Source: an uncultured Muribaculaceae bacterium | Lineage (GTDB): Bacteria > Bacteroidota > Bacteroidia > Bacteroidales > Muribaculaceae | DNA: 44,537 nt | Direction of reading: 5' to 3' | Assembly: GCA_910588245.1 (NCBI GenBank) | Contig: CAJUQP010000028.1 | Location: 1 to 44,537 of the forward strand | Part shown: positions 24,602 through 34,553 of the stretch, piece after piece | How the letters are laid out: every line of letters begins with the position of its first letter | Position numbering within the stretch: position 1 is the stretch's first letter | The notes under the pieces: generated by a model | What the model was told of the DNA's origin: nothing | The model's database searches: none | What the model saw: only the letters and a program-made list of their open reading frames with translations | Made by a program: the position numbers and the translations under genes

Positions 24602-24609
24602 TAATTTTG
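24602..24609 (+). promoter_or_regulatory. -7 box of the SusC/SusD operon
   Basis: TAATTTTG matches TAnnTTTG, about 38 bases before the SusC ATG at 24648; the -33 box is not conserved, as expected for a regulated promoter. Confidence 0.4.
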
Positions 24610-24647
24610 CCTCATTAATAATTTTTCACATACATTATCCAATAATC

Positions 24648-27600
24648 ATGAAAGACAGTTTAGTCAGAAAAAGAGCCATATGGCAAAAGTTGACCTATGG
24701 CAGCAGGATGATGTTGGCGATACTGGTCGCCTTGCTCACTTCGCTGGGCGCGCAAGCGCAAGCGGACATGATAAAGGGATCGGTATTCGACGACACCGGT
24801 GAAGCTCTGATTGGAGCCACTATCATGGCCGAGGGTAAAACCGGCGTGGGTACCGTCACTGACATCGACGGAAACTTCACGCTAAAAGTGAAACCCGGCA
24901 CAAAACTCAGAGTAACGTATGTCGGCTATGAGCCGCAGACTGTCACTGCCCAGGACGGTATGAGGATCGTCCTGAAGAATTCCGCCACTACCCTCAATGC
25001 TGTGGAGGTCGTGGCCTACGGCGTACAGAAGAAAGTGACAGTGACGGGCGCTATCTCCAGCGTCAAGGGCGATGAGCTCGTCAAGACCCCCGTGAGCTCG
25101 GTCAACAACGTGCTGGCAGGTACGCTGACCGGCGTGACCACCGTGCAGACATCAGGCGAGCCCGGCGATGACGCCGCCACCGTCTATGTGCGCGGCCAGG
25201 GCACATGGAATAACTCTGCTCCTCTTATACAGGTTGACGGTGTGGAGCGCTCGATGAACGATATCGACCCCGAGGAGATCGAGAGCATCACGGTGCTCAA
25301 GGATGCTTCGGCCACAGCCGTGTTCGGTGTGCGTGGTGCCAATGGCGTCGTGCTCATCACCACCAAGCGAGGCAAGGAGGGGAAACCGAAGATCGACATC
25401 AGCACGTCGTTCTCGGCTGTGAATCCCACCAAGATGATCGAGCAGGCCAACAGCTGGGAGTATGCCACCTTCCACAATATGATGAAGGACAACGACGGCG
25501 CGCCCCACACCTTCTCCGATGAGATTGTCGAGAAATTCCGCACAGGTGATGATCCGATCCGATTCCCGAGCACCCGCTGGTCGGACTACATCATGAAGAA
25601 GACCACTCTCCAGACAAAGAGCAATGTCAATATCAGCGGCGGAACGAAAGACGTGCGTTATTTCGTGTCGCTCGGTCTCATGACGCAGGGGGGACTCTTC
25701 AAGGAGTTTGACTACGATGAGAACTTCAGCTACAGCTACAACCGCTTCAATTACCGCTCCAACCTCGACATTGACGTGACGCCGACCACCAAAGTATCGT
25801 TCGATGTGTCGGGCATCGTCTCGAGCGACCACAAGCCCCGCACGAGCCAGGGAGCCTCGGGCATGATCCGCGAGATGTATCAGGCCACCCCGTTCTCATC
25901 ACCCGGCATCGTCGACGGACGCCTCGTATATGCCGCCACCGACTATACCGACGGCCTCGTGCTTCCCTTCATCGGGGGCAGCGGCCTTACGTATATCAAT
26001 AGCGCAGGCACTGGAGGATCATACAACAACAACCTCAACAAGCTGCAGGCCGACCTGAGTCTGGTGCAGAAACTTGACTTCCTCACCAAGGGTCTCTCTT
26101 TCCGTCTGAAGGGATCATACAACAGCCAGTTCTCCGTGCAGAAAGGTATCACGATCAGCCGCGCCACCTATACTCCGGTGATCCAGCCTGACGGGAGCAT
26201 GCTCTACCGCAAGACAGGCAGCAAGGGGCAGCGTGCCTATTCCGAGGATAGCGGCAAGGGGCGTGACTGGTATTTCGAGGCCGCGTTCAACTACAACCGC
26301 GAGTTCGGTCTCCACAACGTGGGAGCCCTCCTGCTCTACAACCAGAGCAAGATCTACTATCCGAAGGCCTATTCTGACATCCCCAGCGGCTATATTGGCC
26401 TCGTGGGACGTGTGACCTATAACTACGACAATAAGTATATGGCCGAGTTCAACATCGGCTACAACGGTTCTGAGAACTTCCATCCTGACCGCCGTTTCGG
26501 TACCTTCCCCGCCGGTTCAATAGGCTGGGTGGTCAGCAACGAGAAATTCTGGGAGCCCATCACACCGATCGTCGACTTCTTCAAGCTCCGCGCCTCGTGG
26601 GGTCTCGTAGGTAACGACAAGGTAGGTGGTGACCGCTTCATGTATCTCGCCGATCCTTTCAGCTATAACGAGAAGATGGCGGCCCGCGGCGGCTATGCCT
26701 ACAACTTCGGTATCAACAACGGTCTGCTCACGCCCGGTTATCAGGAGAGCGGCAAGAACAATCCTGAGGTGACCTGGGAAAAGGCCTTCAAGCAGGACTA
26801 TGGTTTCGACGCCTATTTCCTCAACCAGCAGCTCAAATTCACGTTCGACTATTATAAGGAGCATCGCACAGGCATCCTTCTGCGTGACATGACAGCCCCG
26901 AGCTACATCGGTTTCGAGGTGCCTTATGCCAACCTCGGTATCGTCGACAGCCACGGCTTCGAGTTCAGCCTCGCCTGGAACCAGCGTCTCAACGAGAACT
27001 GGCGCTATTGGGCAACCCTCAACCTCTCCACCAACAGCAACAAGGTGATCGAGATGAAGGAGTCGCCCCAGACCAACGTCTATCAGTATGCCGCCGGCCA
27101 CCGTATCGGGGCCCGCTCCATGTATAAGTTCTTCCGCTTCTACGATGAGGAGACCCCCGCTCTTTATGAGAAGACTTTCGGGCAGCCTTTCCCCAAGCAG
27201 ATGACCGAGATGAAACCCGGCGACGCCGTCTATGTGGACCTTGACGGCAACGGCAAGATCGACGCTGATGACATGACTCGCGATCTCGGATATACCGACG
27301 ACCCACAGTGGGTTGCCGGACTCAACATGGGTGTGCAGTTCAAGAACCTCGAGCTTTCCATGATGTGGACGGGTGCCTGGGGCGTCAGCCGCATGATCTC
27401 CGATGTGTTCCGCAATCCGTTCCTCTCGCGCACAGGGCGTGAAGACGGCGGTCTGCTCTCCTACCATCTCTATCATTCTTGGAATGCCGAGAACCCCGGA
27501 CAGGATTACGACTATCCTCGTCCGTCGTGGAACGCATGGGACAACAACTACGCTACCTCGACCCTGTATGAGAAGGATTCAAAATATTTGCGTCTGAAGA

Positions 27601-27797
27601 CCATACAGCTTGCCTATACCATGGACTTCCCCTGGGTGAAGAAGATAGGTATGCGCAACATGCAGGTTGCGTTCAGCGGCTACAACCTGCTGACCTTCAC
27701 TCCTTACATCTTCGGTGACCCCGAGGCCACGGCGAGCGCTTCCCCCTCCTATCCGCTCCAGAAGACCTACACGATAAGCCTCAAACTTAATTTCTGA
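24648..27797 (+). CDS. SusC-family TonB-dependent outer-membrane transporter (first)
   Basis: A 1049-residue TonB-dependent glycan importer. After a signal peptide region (about 1-38, with an extended, positively charged N-terminus) comes a carboxypeptidase-regulatory-like domain at about 40-110 (GSVFDDTGEALIGATIMAEG, TVTDIDGNFTLKV, VTYVGYEPQTVTA). The plug follows (VRGQGTWNNSAPLIQVDGVE, ATAVFGVRGANGVVLITTKRG). The 22-strand barrel covers the rest and ends NYLQ-like in KTYTISLKLNF. Length is usual for SusC. It is five bases from its SusD partner and is followed by a second SusC/SusD pair. It likely moves rhamnogalacturonan or related oligosaccharides, given the nearby PL11 lyase. Confidence 0.93.
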   Translation: MKDSLVRKRAIWQKLTYGSRMMLAILVALLTSLGAQAQADMIKGSVFDDTGEALIGATIMAEGKTGVGTVTDIDGNFTLKVKPGTKLRVTYVGYEPQTVTAQDGMRIVLKNSATTLNAVEVVAYGVQKKVTVTGAISSVKGDELVKTPVSSVNNVLAGTLTGVTTVQTSGEPGDDAATVYVRGQGTWNNSAPLIQVDGVERSMNDIDPEEIESITVLKDASATAVFGVRGANGVVLITTKRGKEGKPKIDISTSFSAVNPTKMIEQANSWEYATFHNMMKDNDGAPHTFSDEIVEKFRTGDDPIRFPSTRWSDYIMKKTTLQTKSNVNISGGTKDVRYFVSLGLMTQGGLFKEFDYDENFSYSYNRFNYRSNLDIDVTPTTKVSFDVSGIVSSDHKPRTSQGASGMIREMYQATPFSSPGIVDGRLVYAATDYTDGLVLPFIGGSGLTYINSAGTGGSYNNNLNKLQADLSLVQKLDFLTKGLSFRLKGSYNSQFSVQKGITISRATYTPVIQPDGSMLYRKTGSKGQRAYSEDSGKGRDWYFEAAFNYNREFGLHNVGALLLYNQSKIYYPKAYSDIPSGYIGLVGRVTYNYDNKYMAEFNIGYNGSENFHPDRRFGTFPAGSIGWVVSNEKFWEPITPIVDFFKLRASWGLVGNDKVGGDRFMYLADPFSYNEKMAARGGYAYNFGINNGLLTPGYQESGKNNPEVTWEKAFKQDYGFDAYFLNQQLKFTFDYYKEHRTGILLRDMTAPSYIGFEVPYANLGIVDSHGFEFSLAWNQRLNENWRYWATLNLSTNSNKVIEMKESPQTNVYQYAAGHRIGARSMYKFFRFYDEETPALYEKTFGQPFPKQMTEMKPGDAVYVDLDGNGKIDADDMTRDLGYTDDPQWVAGLNMGVQFKNLELSMMWTGAWGVSRMISDVFRNPFLSRTGREDGGLLSYHLYHSWNAENPGQDYDYPRPSWNAWDNNYATSTLYEKDSKYLRLKTIQLAYTMDFPWVKKIGMRNMQVAFSGYNLLTFTPYIFGDPEATASASPSYPLQKTYTISLKLNF

Positions 27798-27802
27798 CAA
27801 TA

Positions 27803-29842
27803 ATGAAACTCTATAAGAAACATCTCTCACTGCTCGGCATCTTCGCTGCCGCAGCGATCATGGGCAGCTCATGCACCGACAAGATCGCTTTCGGCAACGC
27901 TTTCCTCGAGAAGGCGCCCGGCGGCACGATGACGGCAGACTCGGTGTTCAGTAACGCTGAATACACCCGGTATTTCCTGGCACAGGTATATTCTTACCAG
28001 TATTATAACCTGCCGACAAATTCCAGCAATACCATTCCCCAGTTCCTCAATTACTGGAAGGGCATACCCGACCTTCTCGCTGACACTCACCAGGCCTGCA
28101 CATCTTCGCCGGGCATCTTCAGCTGGTATTACAACGGCATGCTGCAGCCCAACGCTGACAGCAACGGCAACTACAATGTCTATCCCTACAACAATATGCA
28201 CATATGGGAGACGGTGCGCAGCTGCTATCTGATGATGGAGAGGGTGGACGGTGTGCCGGGAATGGACGCCAAGACGAAGGCCATGTATAAGGATGAGGCC
28301 CGCTGCCTCATGGCATACGCCTATTTCTATGCTTTCCGTTTTTATGGAGGTCTGCCTGTGCTGAAAGGTTCCTTCTCCGGGTCGGAAACGGAATACGCCG
28401 GACGCAATTCCGCGGAGGAGACCATAGACTTCATGGTCGGACTGCTCGATGAGGTGATAAATGGCAATAATCTGCCATGGGCCTATACAGGCGATGACGC
28501 TCTTTCCGAGACTGGCCACTGGACCCTCGCCGGCGCCATGGCCCTTAAGGTGCAGATCCTTCAGTTCGCCGCTTCGCCGCTTCTCAATTCAGCGGAACCA
28601 TACTATGCCGGCAAGTATAATATGGAGCATCCGGAATTCGTATGGTTGGGTGGATACGATGCCTCACGCTGGACCAGGCTTAAACAGGCCTGCGACCAAT
28701 TCTTCCAGGCAGTGCAGTCCAAGGGTCATTATCATCTCGTTGTCCCTGCCGGCAATACGCAGGAAGATTATACCTACGCTTTCCGTTCCTCCTATATGCT
28801 TCAGGACAGCCCTGAGATCCTGCACAGCGTGCGTGTGTCGAGCAATGCCCTTGACAACGACTATGGCTGGGTCAACCTTGGCTGGGGCAACAAGAACTCC
28901 GCCGCCAACGGCACCGGCACCAACAACCGTATATCCTATTGTCCGACCCAGGAATATATAGAAATGTTCCCATGGGCCGACGGCACACCGTTCGATTGGG
29001 ATAAGACCGAAGCCGAAGGGAAACTTGATGAGATGTTCATTTCCGGTGACATTGTTGAGGGGAACCCGGACTTGCAGAATGTGAAATATACCCGAGACCC
29101 GCGTCTCTATGAGACAGCCGCTGTCAACATGCAGCGTTGCGTGATCAACTGGAACAACGGCACTCGCAGCGGCGAACCCTATGAGGGATATGTGGGTGGC
29201 ACCGTGGCTAAGAACGATGCCTTGAACAATGCCAATGTCTGGGGCACCGGTTACCGCAATCTCCGCTATATAGCCGGCAAGGAGTTCCTCCGCAAGAAAC
29301 CGCAGTGGAACCCGCTTATGCTCAGCGATATGTATCTGACCTATGCGGAGGCGATAATACAGTCGGGCGGCTCTTGTACGGAGGCACTCCAATATGTCGA
29401 CGCAGTGCGTGCCCGTGTGGGACTGAAGGGTCTTGCCGAGTGTAATCCCGACAAGAACCTTACATCTGACAAGGACGCGTTGCTTGAGGAGATACTTCGC
29501 GAACGCGCCTGCGACCTGGCATTCCAGCTCGTGCGCTATTTTGACCTTATCCGCTACAAACGCGCCGATGTATTCGAGAAGCCTCTGCATGGAATGCTCG
29601 CCTACAGAATAGTCGACGGGAAGCGTGACATCACTCCTTGGTATTCAAAGGAGCGCAACAAGGTAGATGAGAACAGTCCGCGTTTCTATGAGCCACATCA
29701 CTTCGAATATGAGAAATTCCAACTCAAGACCGGTGCCCGCATATGGTGGACTGACGGTTTCGATCCCAAATGGTATTTCCAGCCGTTCCCCGCTTCGGAG
29801 GTCAACAAGAAATACGGTCTTGACCAGAATCCCGGATGGTGA
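27803..29842 (+). CDS. SusD-family glycan-binding lipoprotein (first)
   Basis: A 679-residue surface lipoprotein (MKLYKKHLSLLGIFAAAAIM, lipidated Cys in GSSC). It shows the SusD/RagB pattern: a long N-terminal helical region with tetratricopeptide-type repeats (RCLMAYAYFYAFRFYGGLPV), then the C-terminal domain with the LYLTYAEAI-like MYLTYAEAIIQSGG, DAVRARVGLKGL, LEEILRERACDLAFQLVRYF and NPGW end. It is longer than most SusD proteins, with extra segments in the middle. It sits five bases after the SusC gene and probably caps that transporter. Confidence 0.92.
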   Translation: MKLYKKHLSLLGIFAAAAIMGSSCTDKIAFGNAFLEKAPGGTMTADSVFSNAEYTRYFLAQVYSYQYYNLPTNSSNTIPQFLNYWKGIPDLLADTHQACTSSPGIFSWYYNGMLQPNADSNGNYNVYPYNNMHIWETVRSCYLMMERVDGVPGMDAKTKAMYKDEARCLMAYAYFYAFRFYGGLPVLKGSFSGSETEYAGRNSAEETIDFMVGLLDEVINGNNLPWAYTGDDALSETGHWTLAGAMALKVQILQFAASPLLNSAEPYYAGKYNMEHPEFVWLGGYDASRWTRLKQACDQFFQAVQSKGHYHLVVPAGNTQEDYTYAFRSSYMLQDSPEILHSVRVSSNALDNDYGWVNLGWGNKNSAANGTGTNNRISYCPTQEYIEMFPWADGTPFDWDKTEAEGKLDEMFISGDIVEGNPDLQNVKYTRDPRLYETAAVNMQRCVINWNNGTRSGEPYEGYVGGTVAKNDALNNANVWGTGYRNLRYIAGKEFLRKKPQWNPLMLSDMYLTYAEAIIQSGGSCTEALQYVDAVRARVGLKGLAECNPDKNLTSDKDALLEEILRERACDLAFQLVRYFDLIRYKRADVFEKPLHGMLAYRIVDGKRDITPWYSKERNKVDENSPRFYEPHHFEYEKFQLKTGARIWWTDGFDPKWYFQPFPASEVNKKYGLDQNPGW

Positions 29843-29870
29843 TTCCTGTTAACCTAACAATTAGAAGTTT

Positions 29871-32693
29871 ATGCAAACGAAATATATAGCCGGACTGACG
29901 GTCATCACAGCGTTTTCCCTGAACGCCATGGCGCAGTCCGATTCAATCAAGAGCAATCTGTCGCCCGACAGGGTTGTCTCTATCGGAGGTGACAGGGATT
30001 TCACTCTCCGCGAGACCACAGGAGCCGTATCGGTGATCGCCGGCGATCAGATCAACCGCCGCGGCGCCAAGAACATAGGCAACGATATCCTCGGTCAGGG
30101 CAACGGTCTGCAGTCGCTGCAGGGCGCAGGCCTGTACGCGGTGGAGAACCCGACGTTCTACGTGCGTGGCTTGCAGACTCTCAACGACAACAACTCGCCG
30201 CTTATCGTGGTAGACGGCATCGAACGCGACATCAATGCCATCTCGCCGGAGGAGGTGGAGAGCGTCTATATCCTCAAGGACGCGCAGGCCACGGTGCTCT
30301 ATGGAGTGCGCGGCATCAACGGCGTGATAGCCATCAACACCAAGCGTGGCAAGAAGAACGCACGTGAGATCACCGTATCCTATGAGCATGGCATACGTAG
30401 CAATACCCACCGTCCAGACTTCGTAGACGGCTACACCTATGGCCTGGCTATCAATGAAGGCCGCGCTAACGACGGCCTTTCGCCGCGCTATCAGTCGTGG
30501 GAGCTCGACGCTCTGAAGAGCGGGAAATATCCGTTCCTCTATCCTGACGTGAACTGGGTAGACGAGACTTTCCGCAAGTCGGCTCCCACCAACAAATACA
30601 CGGTACAGTTCCGCGGAGGTGGTGATAAGGTGCAGTATTATGCCATGATCAACCTTCTTACGGCAAACGGATTTATCAAGAATCCCAATACCAACGACGG
30701 CTATTCCACTCAGGATAAGTTCTCGCGCGGCAATGTGCGCATGAACCTCGACATAGAGATCACCCCCACCACCAAGGCCCGTGTCAACGTTTTCGGAACC
30801 CTCTCCGAACAGTCGCGTCCCGGCAACAAGGCCGACCTGTGGGACATGGTCTACACCGTGCCCTCAGCGGCTTTTCCCATCAAGGCCGAGAATGGAATGT
30901 GGGGAGGCTCATCCACATGGGCCGGAACCCTCAACCCCGTGGCACAGTCGACAGCGGCCGCATATTACAAGAATCATGACCGCTCGCTCTTCACAGACCT
31001 TACACTGATCCAGGACCTGAGTCCGCTCGTGAAGGGACTGAGCGCGCAGGTGAGAGTGTCGTATGACAACACGGCAAATATTTACGAGAATCACTCTAAA
31101 GAGTATCAGTATGCCGTGATCACTCCGTCATGGCCGGAGGGAGCCTCCGAGCCAACCTTCTCCATCTCCACCCAGGGCAAGGACTCCGCGATGGGGAGCG
31201 ACGCCAAGGCTTCAGCCTGGAACCGCTACCTGCATGTGGACGCGGGTGTGAACTACGAGAACCGTTTCGGTGATCTCTCCCTCTATTCGCAGCTTAAATG
31301 GGATTATGACTATTCCGATCCCAACGGCATCAACAATACGCTCTACCGGCAGATGATCTCCTGGTACTCGCATCTGAGCTACGCCGACCGCTATCTGCTC
31401 GACCTCACGCTGGCCGAGACAGGAAGCAACCGTCTGGCTCCCCACAGCAAATGGGCGTTCGGCCCTACCGTAGGTCTGGGCTGGGTGATCTCAAACGAGG
31501 ATTTCTGGCCGTTTGAGAACAGGTATCTGAAGCTGCGCGCCACAGCGGGCCTCATCAACTCCGACTTCATTCCGAAGGACAAGGACGGTAACTGGGTATG
31601 GTCTTACTACACCCAGGCATATGTGCAGAGCGGCCTGACATATCCCTTCAACTCCGGATGGACTTCCAATTTCGGTCAGACTGCCCTCGGCCAGATGGCC
31701 ACCACCGATCTTGGACGTGAGAAAGCGTATAAATACAACATCGGCATCGATGCCTCTCCATTTGAGGGTCTCAATCTGAGCCTTGATTTCTACAAAGAGC
31801 GCAGGAATGGCATCTGGGTATCGTCGGCAGGTAAGTATACCTCGATGATCGGTCTGGAGGCTCCCTATCTGAGCGCGGGAGTGGTAGACAGCAAGGGTCT
31901 CGAGATAAGCCTCGACTATGCACGCACCGTAGGCGACTGGACTTTCAGCCTGGGTGGCGACTTCAACTGGAACACCAACAAGATCGTCGATATGCTTGAG
32001 GAGCCGAGGCTCTATCCCAACCTCGTGCAGACGGGACATTCCGTAGGCCAGATCTACGGTCTGGAGGCCATCGGTTTCTTCAAGGATGAGGCCGACATCG
32101 CTTCCAGTCCTACGCAGGCATTCTCCACGGTGCGTCCCGGCGACATCAAATACCGTGACATCAACGGCGACAATATCATCGACTCCAACGACGAGATAGC
32201 CATCGGCCGCAGCGACCAGTGCCCGGAGATCTTCTACAACTTCCGCCTGGGCGCGGAGTGGAAGGGTCTGGGAATCTATGGAATGTTCCAGGGCACAGGC
32301 AACTACACGGCAGTGCTCAAGACCAAGAGCATGTACTGGCCGTTGATCAACAACACGACCATCTCGCGGTATGTTTACGACAATCGCTGGACTCCCGATC
32401 ATCAGGACGCACTGTTCCCGGCCCTCAGCAGCCAGAGCAACGCCAACAACTACCGCACGTCGACCCTCTGGCTCCGCGACCGCTCCTTCCTGAAGCTCCG
32501 CGACCTCGAGGTGTACTACAACCTTCCGAAGAGCTTCCTGCAGAATACTCTCAGAGTGGTCAGCGACGCCCGTCTCTTCGTGCGCGCCACCGACCTTTTC
32601 GCCACCGGCGATGTGCCTGAGAACGATCCCGAATGCTACGGAATATATCCTGTGAACAGAAGCTTCCAGTTCGGCATCAAGGTCACTTTCTGA
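29871..32693 (+). CDS. SusC-family TonB-dependent transporter (second, lacks N-terminal extension)
   Basis: A 940-residue transporter with a signal peptide (KYIAGLTVITAFSLNAMAQ). Unlike the first SusC gene it has no carboxypeptidase-regulatory-like domain: the plug begins directly after about residue 45 (TTGAVSVIAGDQINRRGAK), and FYVRGLQTLNDNNSPLIVVD and VLYGVRGINGVIAINTKRGK follow. The barrel ends NRSFQFGIKVTF. The gene follows the first SusD by 28 bases and precedes its own SusD, so the two pairs probably form one transcript. The missing extension may alter how it couples with TonB or SusD. Confidence 0.9.
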   Translation: MQTKYIAGLTVITAFSLNAMAQSDSIKSNLSPDRVVSIGGDRDFTLRETTGAVSVIAGDQINRRGAKNIGNDILGQGNGLQSLQGAGLYAVENPTFYVRGLQTLNDNNSPLIVVDGIERDINAISPEEVESVYILKDAQATVLYGVRGINGVIAINTKRGKKNAREITVSYEHGIRSNTHRPDFVDGYTYGLAINEGRANDGLSPRYQSWELDALKSGKYPFLYPDVNWVDETFRKSAPTNKYTVQFRGGGDKVQYYAMINLLTANGFIKNPNTNDGYSTQDKFSRGNVRMNLDIEITPTTKARVNVFGTLSEQSRPGNKADLWDMVYTVPSAAFPIKAENGMWGGSSTWAGTLNPVAQSTAAAYYKNHDRSLFTDLTLIQDLSPLVKGLSAQVRVSYDNTANIYENHSKEYQYAVITPSWPEGASEPTFSISTQGKDSAMGSDAKASAWNRYLHVDAGVNYENRFGDLSLYSQLKWDYDYSDPNGINNTLYRQMISWYSHLSYADRYLLDLTLAETGSNRLAPHSKWAFGPTVGLGWVISNEDFWPFENRYLKLRATAGLINSDFIPKDKDGNWVWSYYTQAYVQSGLTYPFNSGWTSNFGQTALGQMATTDLGREKAYKYNIGIDASPFEGLNLSLDFYKERRNGIWVSSAGKYTSMIGLEAPYLSAGVVDSKGLEISLDYARTVGDWTFSLGGDFNWNTNKIVDMLEEPRLYPNLVQTGHSVGQIYGLEAIGFFKDEADIASSPTQAFSTVRPGDIKYRDINGDNIIDSNDEIAIGRSDQCPEIFYNFRLGAEWKGLGIYGMFQGTGNYTAVLKTKSMYWPLINNTTISRYVYDNRWTPDHQDALFPALSSQSNANNYRTSTLWLRDRSFLKLRDLEVYYNLPKSFLQNTLRVVSDARLFVRATDLFATGDVPENDPECYGIYPVNRSFQFGIKVTF

Positions 32694-32717
32694 CATTAAT
32701 CCTTACAAAGAACAGAC

Positions 32718-34436
32718 ATGAAAACCAAATATCTCATTCTTTCACTCGCGCTGTCGGGAATGGCCATGACTTCCTGCAAGGAGGAGATGGACTATCACGA
32801 GTATGTGGTAAGCGACAAAGAGTTTATCGAGATCGAGTTCGGCCGTGTTGGCGGATTCATGACCCAGCTTTACAAGGCTGTGGAGTATGATTTCGGCAAC
32901 TTCAGCGGGGGCGCCATGGCGGCGTCGGCCACCGACGAGAGCGAATACAGCAAGATCGGCAACGCCATCGAAGACTTCTACAACGGCGGCTGGACTCCGA
33001 CCAATGCGAAGTCGAGCAACTGGAGCTCGATGTATACCGTGATCCAGGCTGTCAACCATTATCTGGCCAATTTCCAGGGGCTCACCTTCGATGAGGAGGC
33101 ACTCGACCCCAATTATGTGGCCATGATGCATCAGTATAACAACTATCCTTATGAGGCGCGCTTCCTCCGTGCGTATTATTATTTCATACTCAACCGCCAG
33201 TATGGCGGAGTGCCTCTGATCGACCACGAGATGAGTGCCGACGAGGTGAACATGATGGCGCGCAACACCTCCGACGAGGTATTCGAGTTCATATTCAACG
33301 AGTGTGACGACATCAAGGATAAGATTATCCGCGATTACTCCGACCTCGGCCAGTATGCTTACTCCTCGACCGAGTCGGGGCGCGCCGGCAAGATCGCCGT
33401 GCTCGCTCTCCGTGCACGCGCAGCTCTATATTATGCCAGCCCGCTTTTCAATCCGGCCGGTGACAAGGAGCGCTACAAGAAGGCCGCCGACTACTATAAG
33501 GATCTCTTCGACGAGTGTGAATACCAGCATATGGGTCTGACAGACAAGTATGCCAACCTGTGGACTGCCAATGCATACGAGGCGCCGGAGATCGCCAAGG
33601 AGATTCTTTTCGGCTACCGCTATTTCAAGAGCTTCAGTGGCGACAACTATGTGGAAACCGAGAATTATCCTGTGGGCATCGAGGGGGGCACAGGCGGCAA
33701 TTGCCCGACGCAGAATCTCGTGGATGCCTACGACATGATCAATGGCATGGCCATCGACGAGGAGGGTTCCGGCTACGACGAGAACAATCCTTATGCCAAC
33801 CGCGATCCCCGTCTGGCGGCTACAATAGCCGTGAACGGCGATACATGGCCCACATATCAGAAGAATTCACTCGAACTCTTTTATGGAGGCCGCAATGCCC
33901 AGCCTCTCAGCGGCGCCACTACTACAGGTTATTATCTGAAGAAACTCTGCAACGGCGCCATCGACCTCGGCAGCACAAGTAAATTCAAGGAGTCGTTCCA
34001 CACTTACCTGAACTTCCGCTACGGAGGTGCCCTGCTTGACTATGCGGAAGCCGTATTCCAGTATACGGGAAGTGCCGACGTGGCGATGCCTGGACATACG
34101 ATGACCGCACGCGATGCCGTCAACAAGATCCGCCAGCGTGCCGGGATGCCCGACATCACGGCTTCCGGCTCTGAGTTCTGGGAGAAATACCAGAAGGAAC
34201 GTTTCGTGGAGCTCGCTTTCGAGGGACACCGTTTCTGGGACGTGCGTCGCTGGAAGGAGGGTGCGAAGTATTTCTCCTCCATAACGCGCATGCATATCAC
34301 GAAAGCCGCCGACGGCACTCTCTCCTATGAGCGTCAGAAGGTATCGCGCCAGTGGAACGAGAAGATGAATTTCTTCCCTATTCCCCAGACAGAAATAACC
34401 AAGAACCCGAATCTTAAGCAGAATCCCGACTGGTAA
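32718..34436 (+). CDS. SusD-family glycan-binding lipoprotein (second)
   Basis: A 572-residue lipoprotein (MKTKYLILSLALSGMAMTSC, lipidated Cys20). SusD/RagB pattern: RFLRAYYYFILNRQYGGVPL, then LNFRYGGALLDYAEAVFQYT, AVNKIRQRAGMPDI, RFVELAFEGHRFWDVRRWK and the FFPIPQTEITKNPNLKQNPDW ending typical of the family. Normal length for SusD. It is the last gene of the operon, followed by a terminator. Confidence 0.93.
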   Translation: MKTKYLILSLALSGMAMTSCKEEMDYHEYVVSDKEFIEIEFGRVGGFMTQLYKAVEYDFGNFSGGAMAASATDESEYSKIGNAIEDFYNGGWTPTNAKSSNWSSMYTVIQAVNHYLANFQGLTFDEEALDPNYVAMMHQYNNYPYEARFLRAYYYFILNRQYGGVPLIDHEMSADEVNMMARNTSDEVFEFIFNECDDIKDKIIRDYSDLGQYAYSSTESGRAGKIAVLALRARAALYYASPLFNPAGDKERYKKAADYYKDLFDECEYQHMGLTDKYANLWTANAYEAPEIAKEILFGYRYFKSFSGDNYVETENYPVGIEGGTGGNCPTQNLVDAYDMINGMAIDEEGSGYDENNPYANRDPRLAATIAVNGDTWPTYQKNSLELFYGGRNAQPLSGATTTGYYLKKLCNGAIDLGSTSKFKESFHTYLNFRYGGALLDYAEAVFQYTGSADVAMPGHTMTARDAVNKIRQRAGMPDITASGSEFWEKYQKERFVELAFEGHRFWDVRRWKEGAKYFSSITRMHITKAADGTLSYERQKVSRQWNEKMNFFPIPQTEITKNPNLKQNPDW

Positions 34437-34461
34437 AAGCCGGCCGCACGCTACAATCAAG

Positions 34462-34487
34462 TCCCCCGGCAACCCCGGGGGATTTTT
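34462..34487 (+). terminator. intrinsic terminator of the SusC/SusD operon
   Basis: TCCCCCGG / CCGGGGGA stem (8 bp, 5-base loop) followed by TTTTT. Confidence 0.85.
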
Positions 34488-34489
34488 CA

Positions 34490-34540
34490 CACATACGGGA
34501 CAGGGGCGTCAGAACAACTGACGCCCCTGTCCCGTATGTG
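34490..34540. terminator. 23-bp perfect hairpin between convergent genes
   Basis: Arms 34490-34512 and 34518-34540 are perfectly complementary over 23 bases with a 5-base loop. It lies between the second SusD gene and the carbonic anhydrase stop codon, and probably serves as terminator for the minus strand or for both directions. Confidence 0.7.
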
Positions 34541-34553
34541 GTTATTTCCCGGA

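Larger units (their letters stand above)
23992..24647. other. intergenic region between lyase and SusC genes
   Basis: Starts with heptamer repeats (24003-24058), then a hairpin GGAAGCGG/CCGCTTCC at 24078-24110, and the AT-rich promoter side of the SusC gene (a TAATTTTG at 24602-24609). No sigma-factor, anti-sigma or hybrid two-component regulator gene is present here. No gene is supported. Confidence 0.6.
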
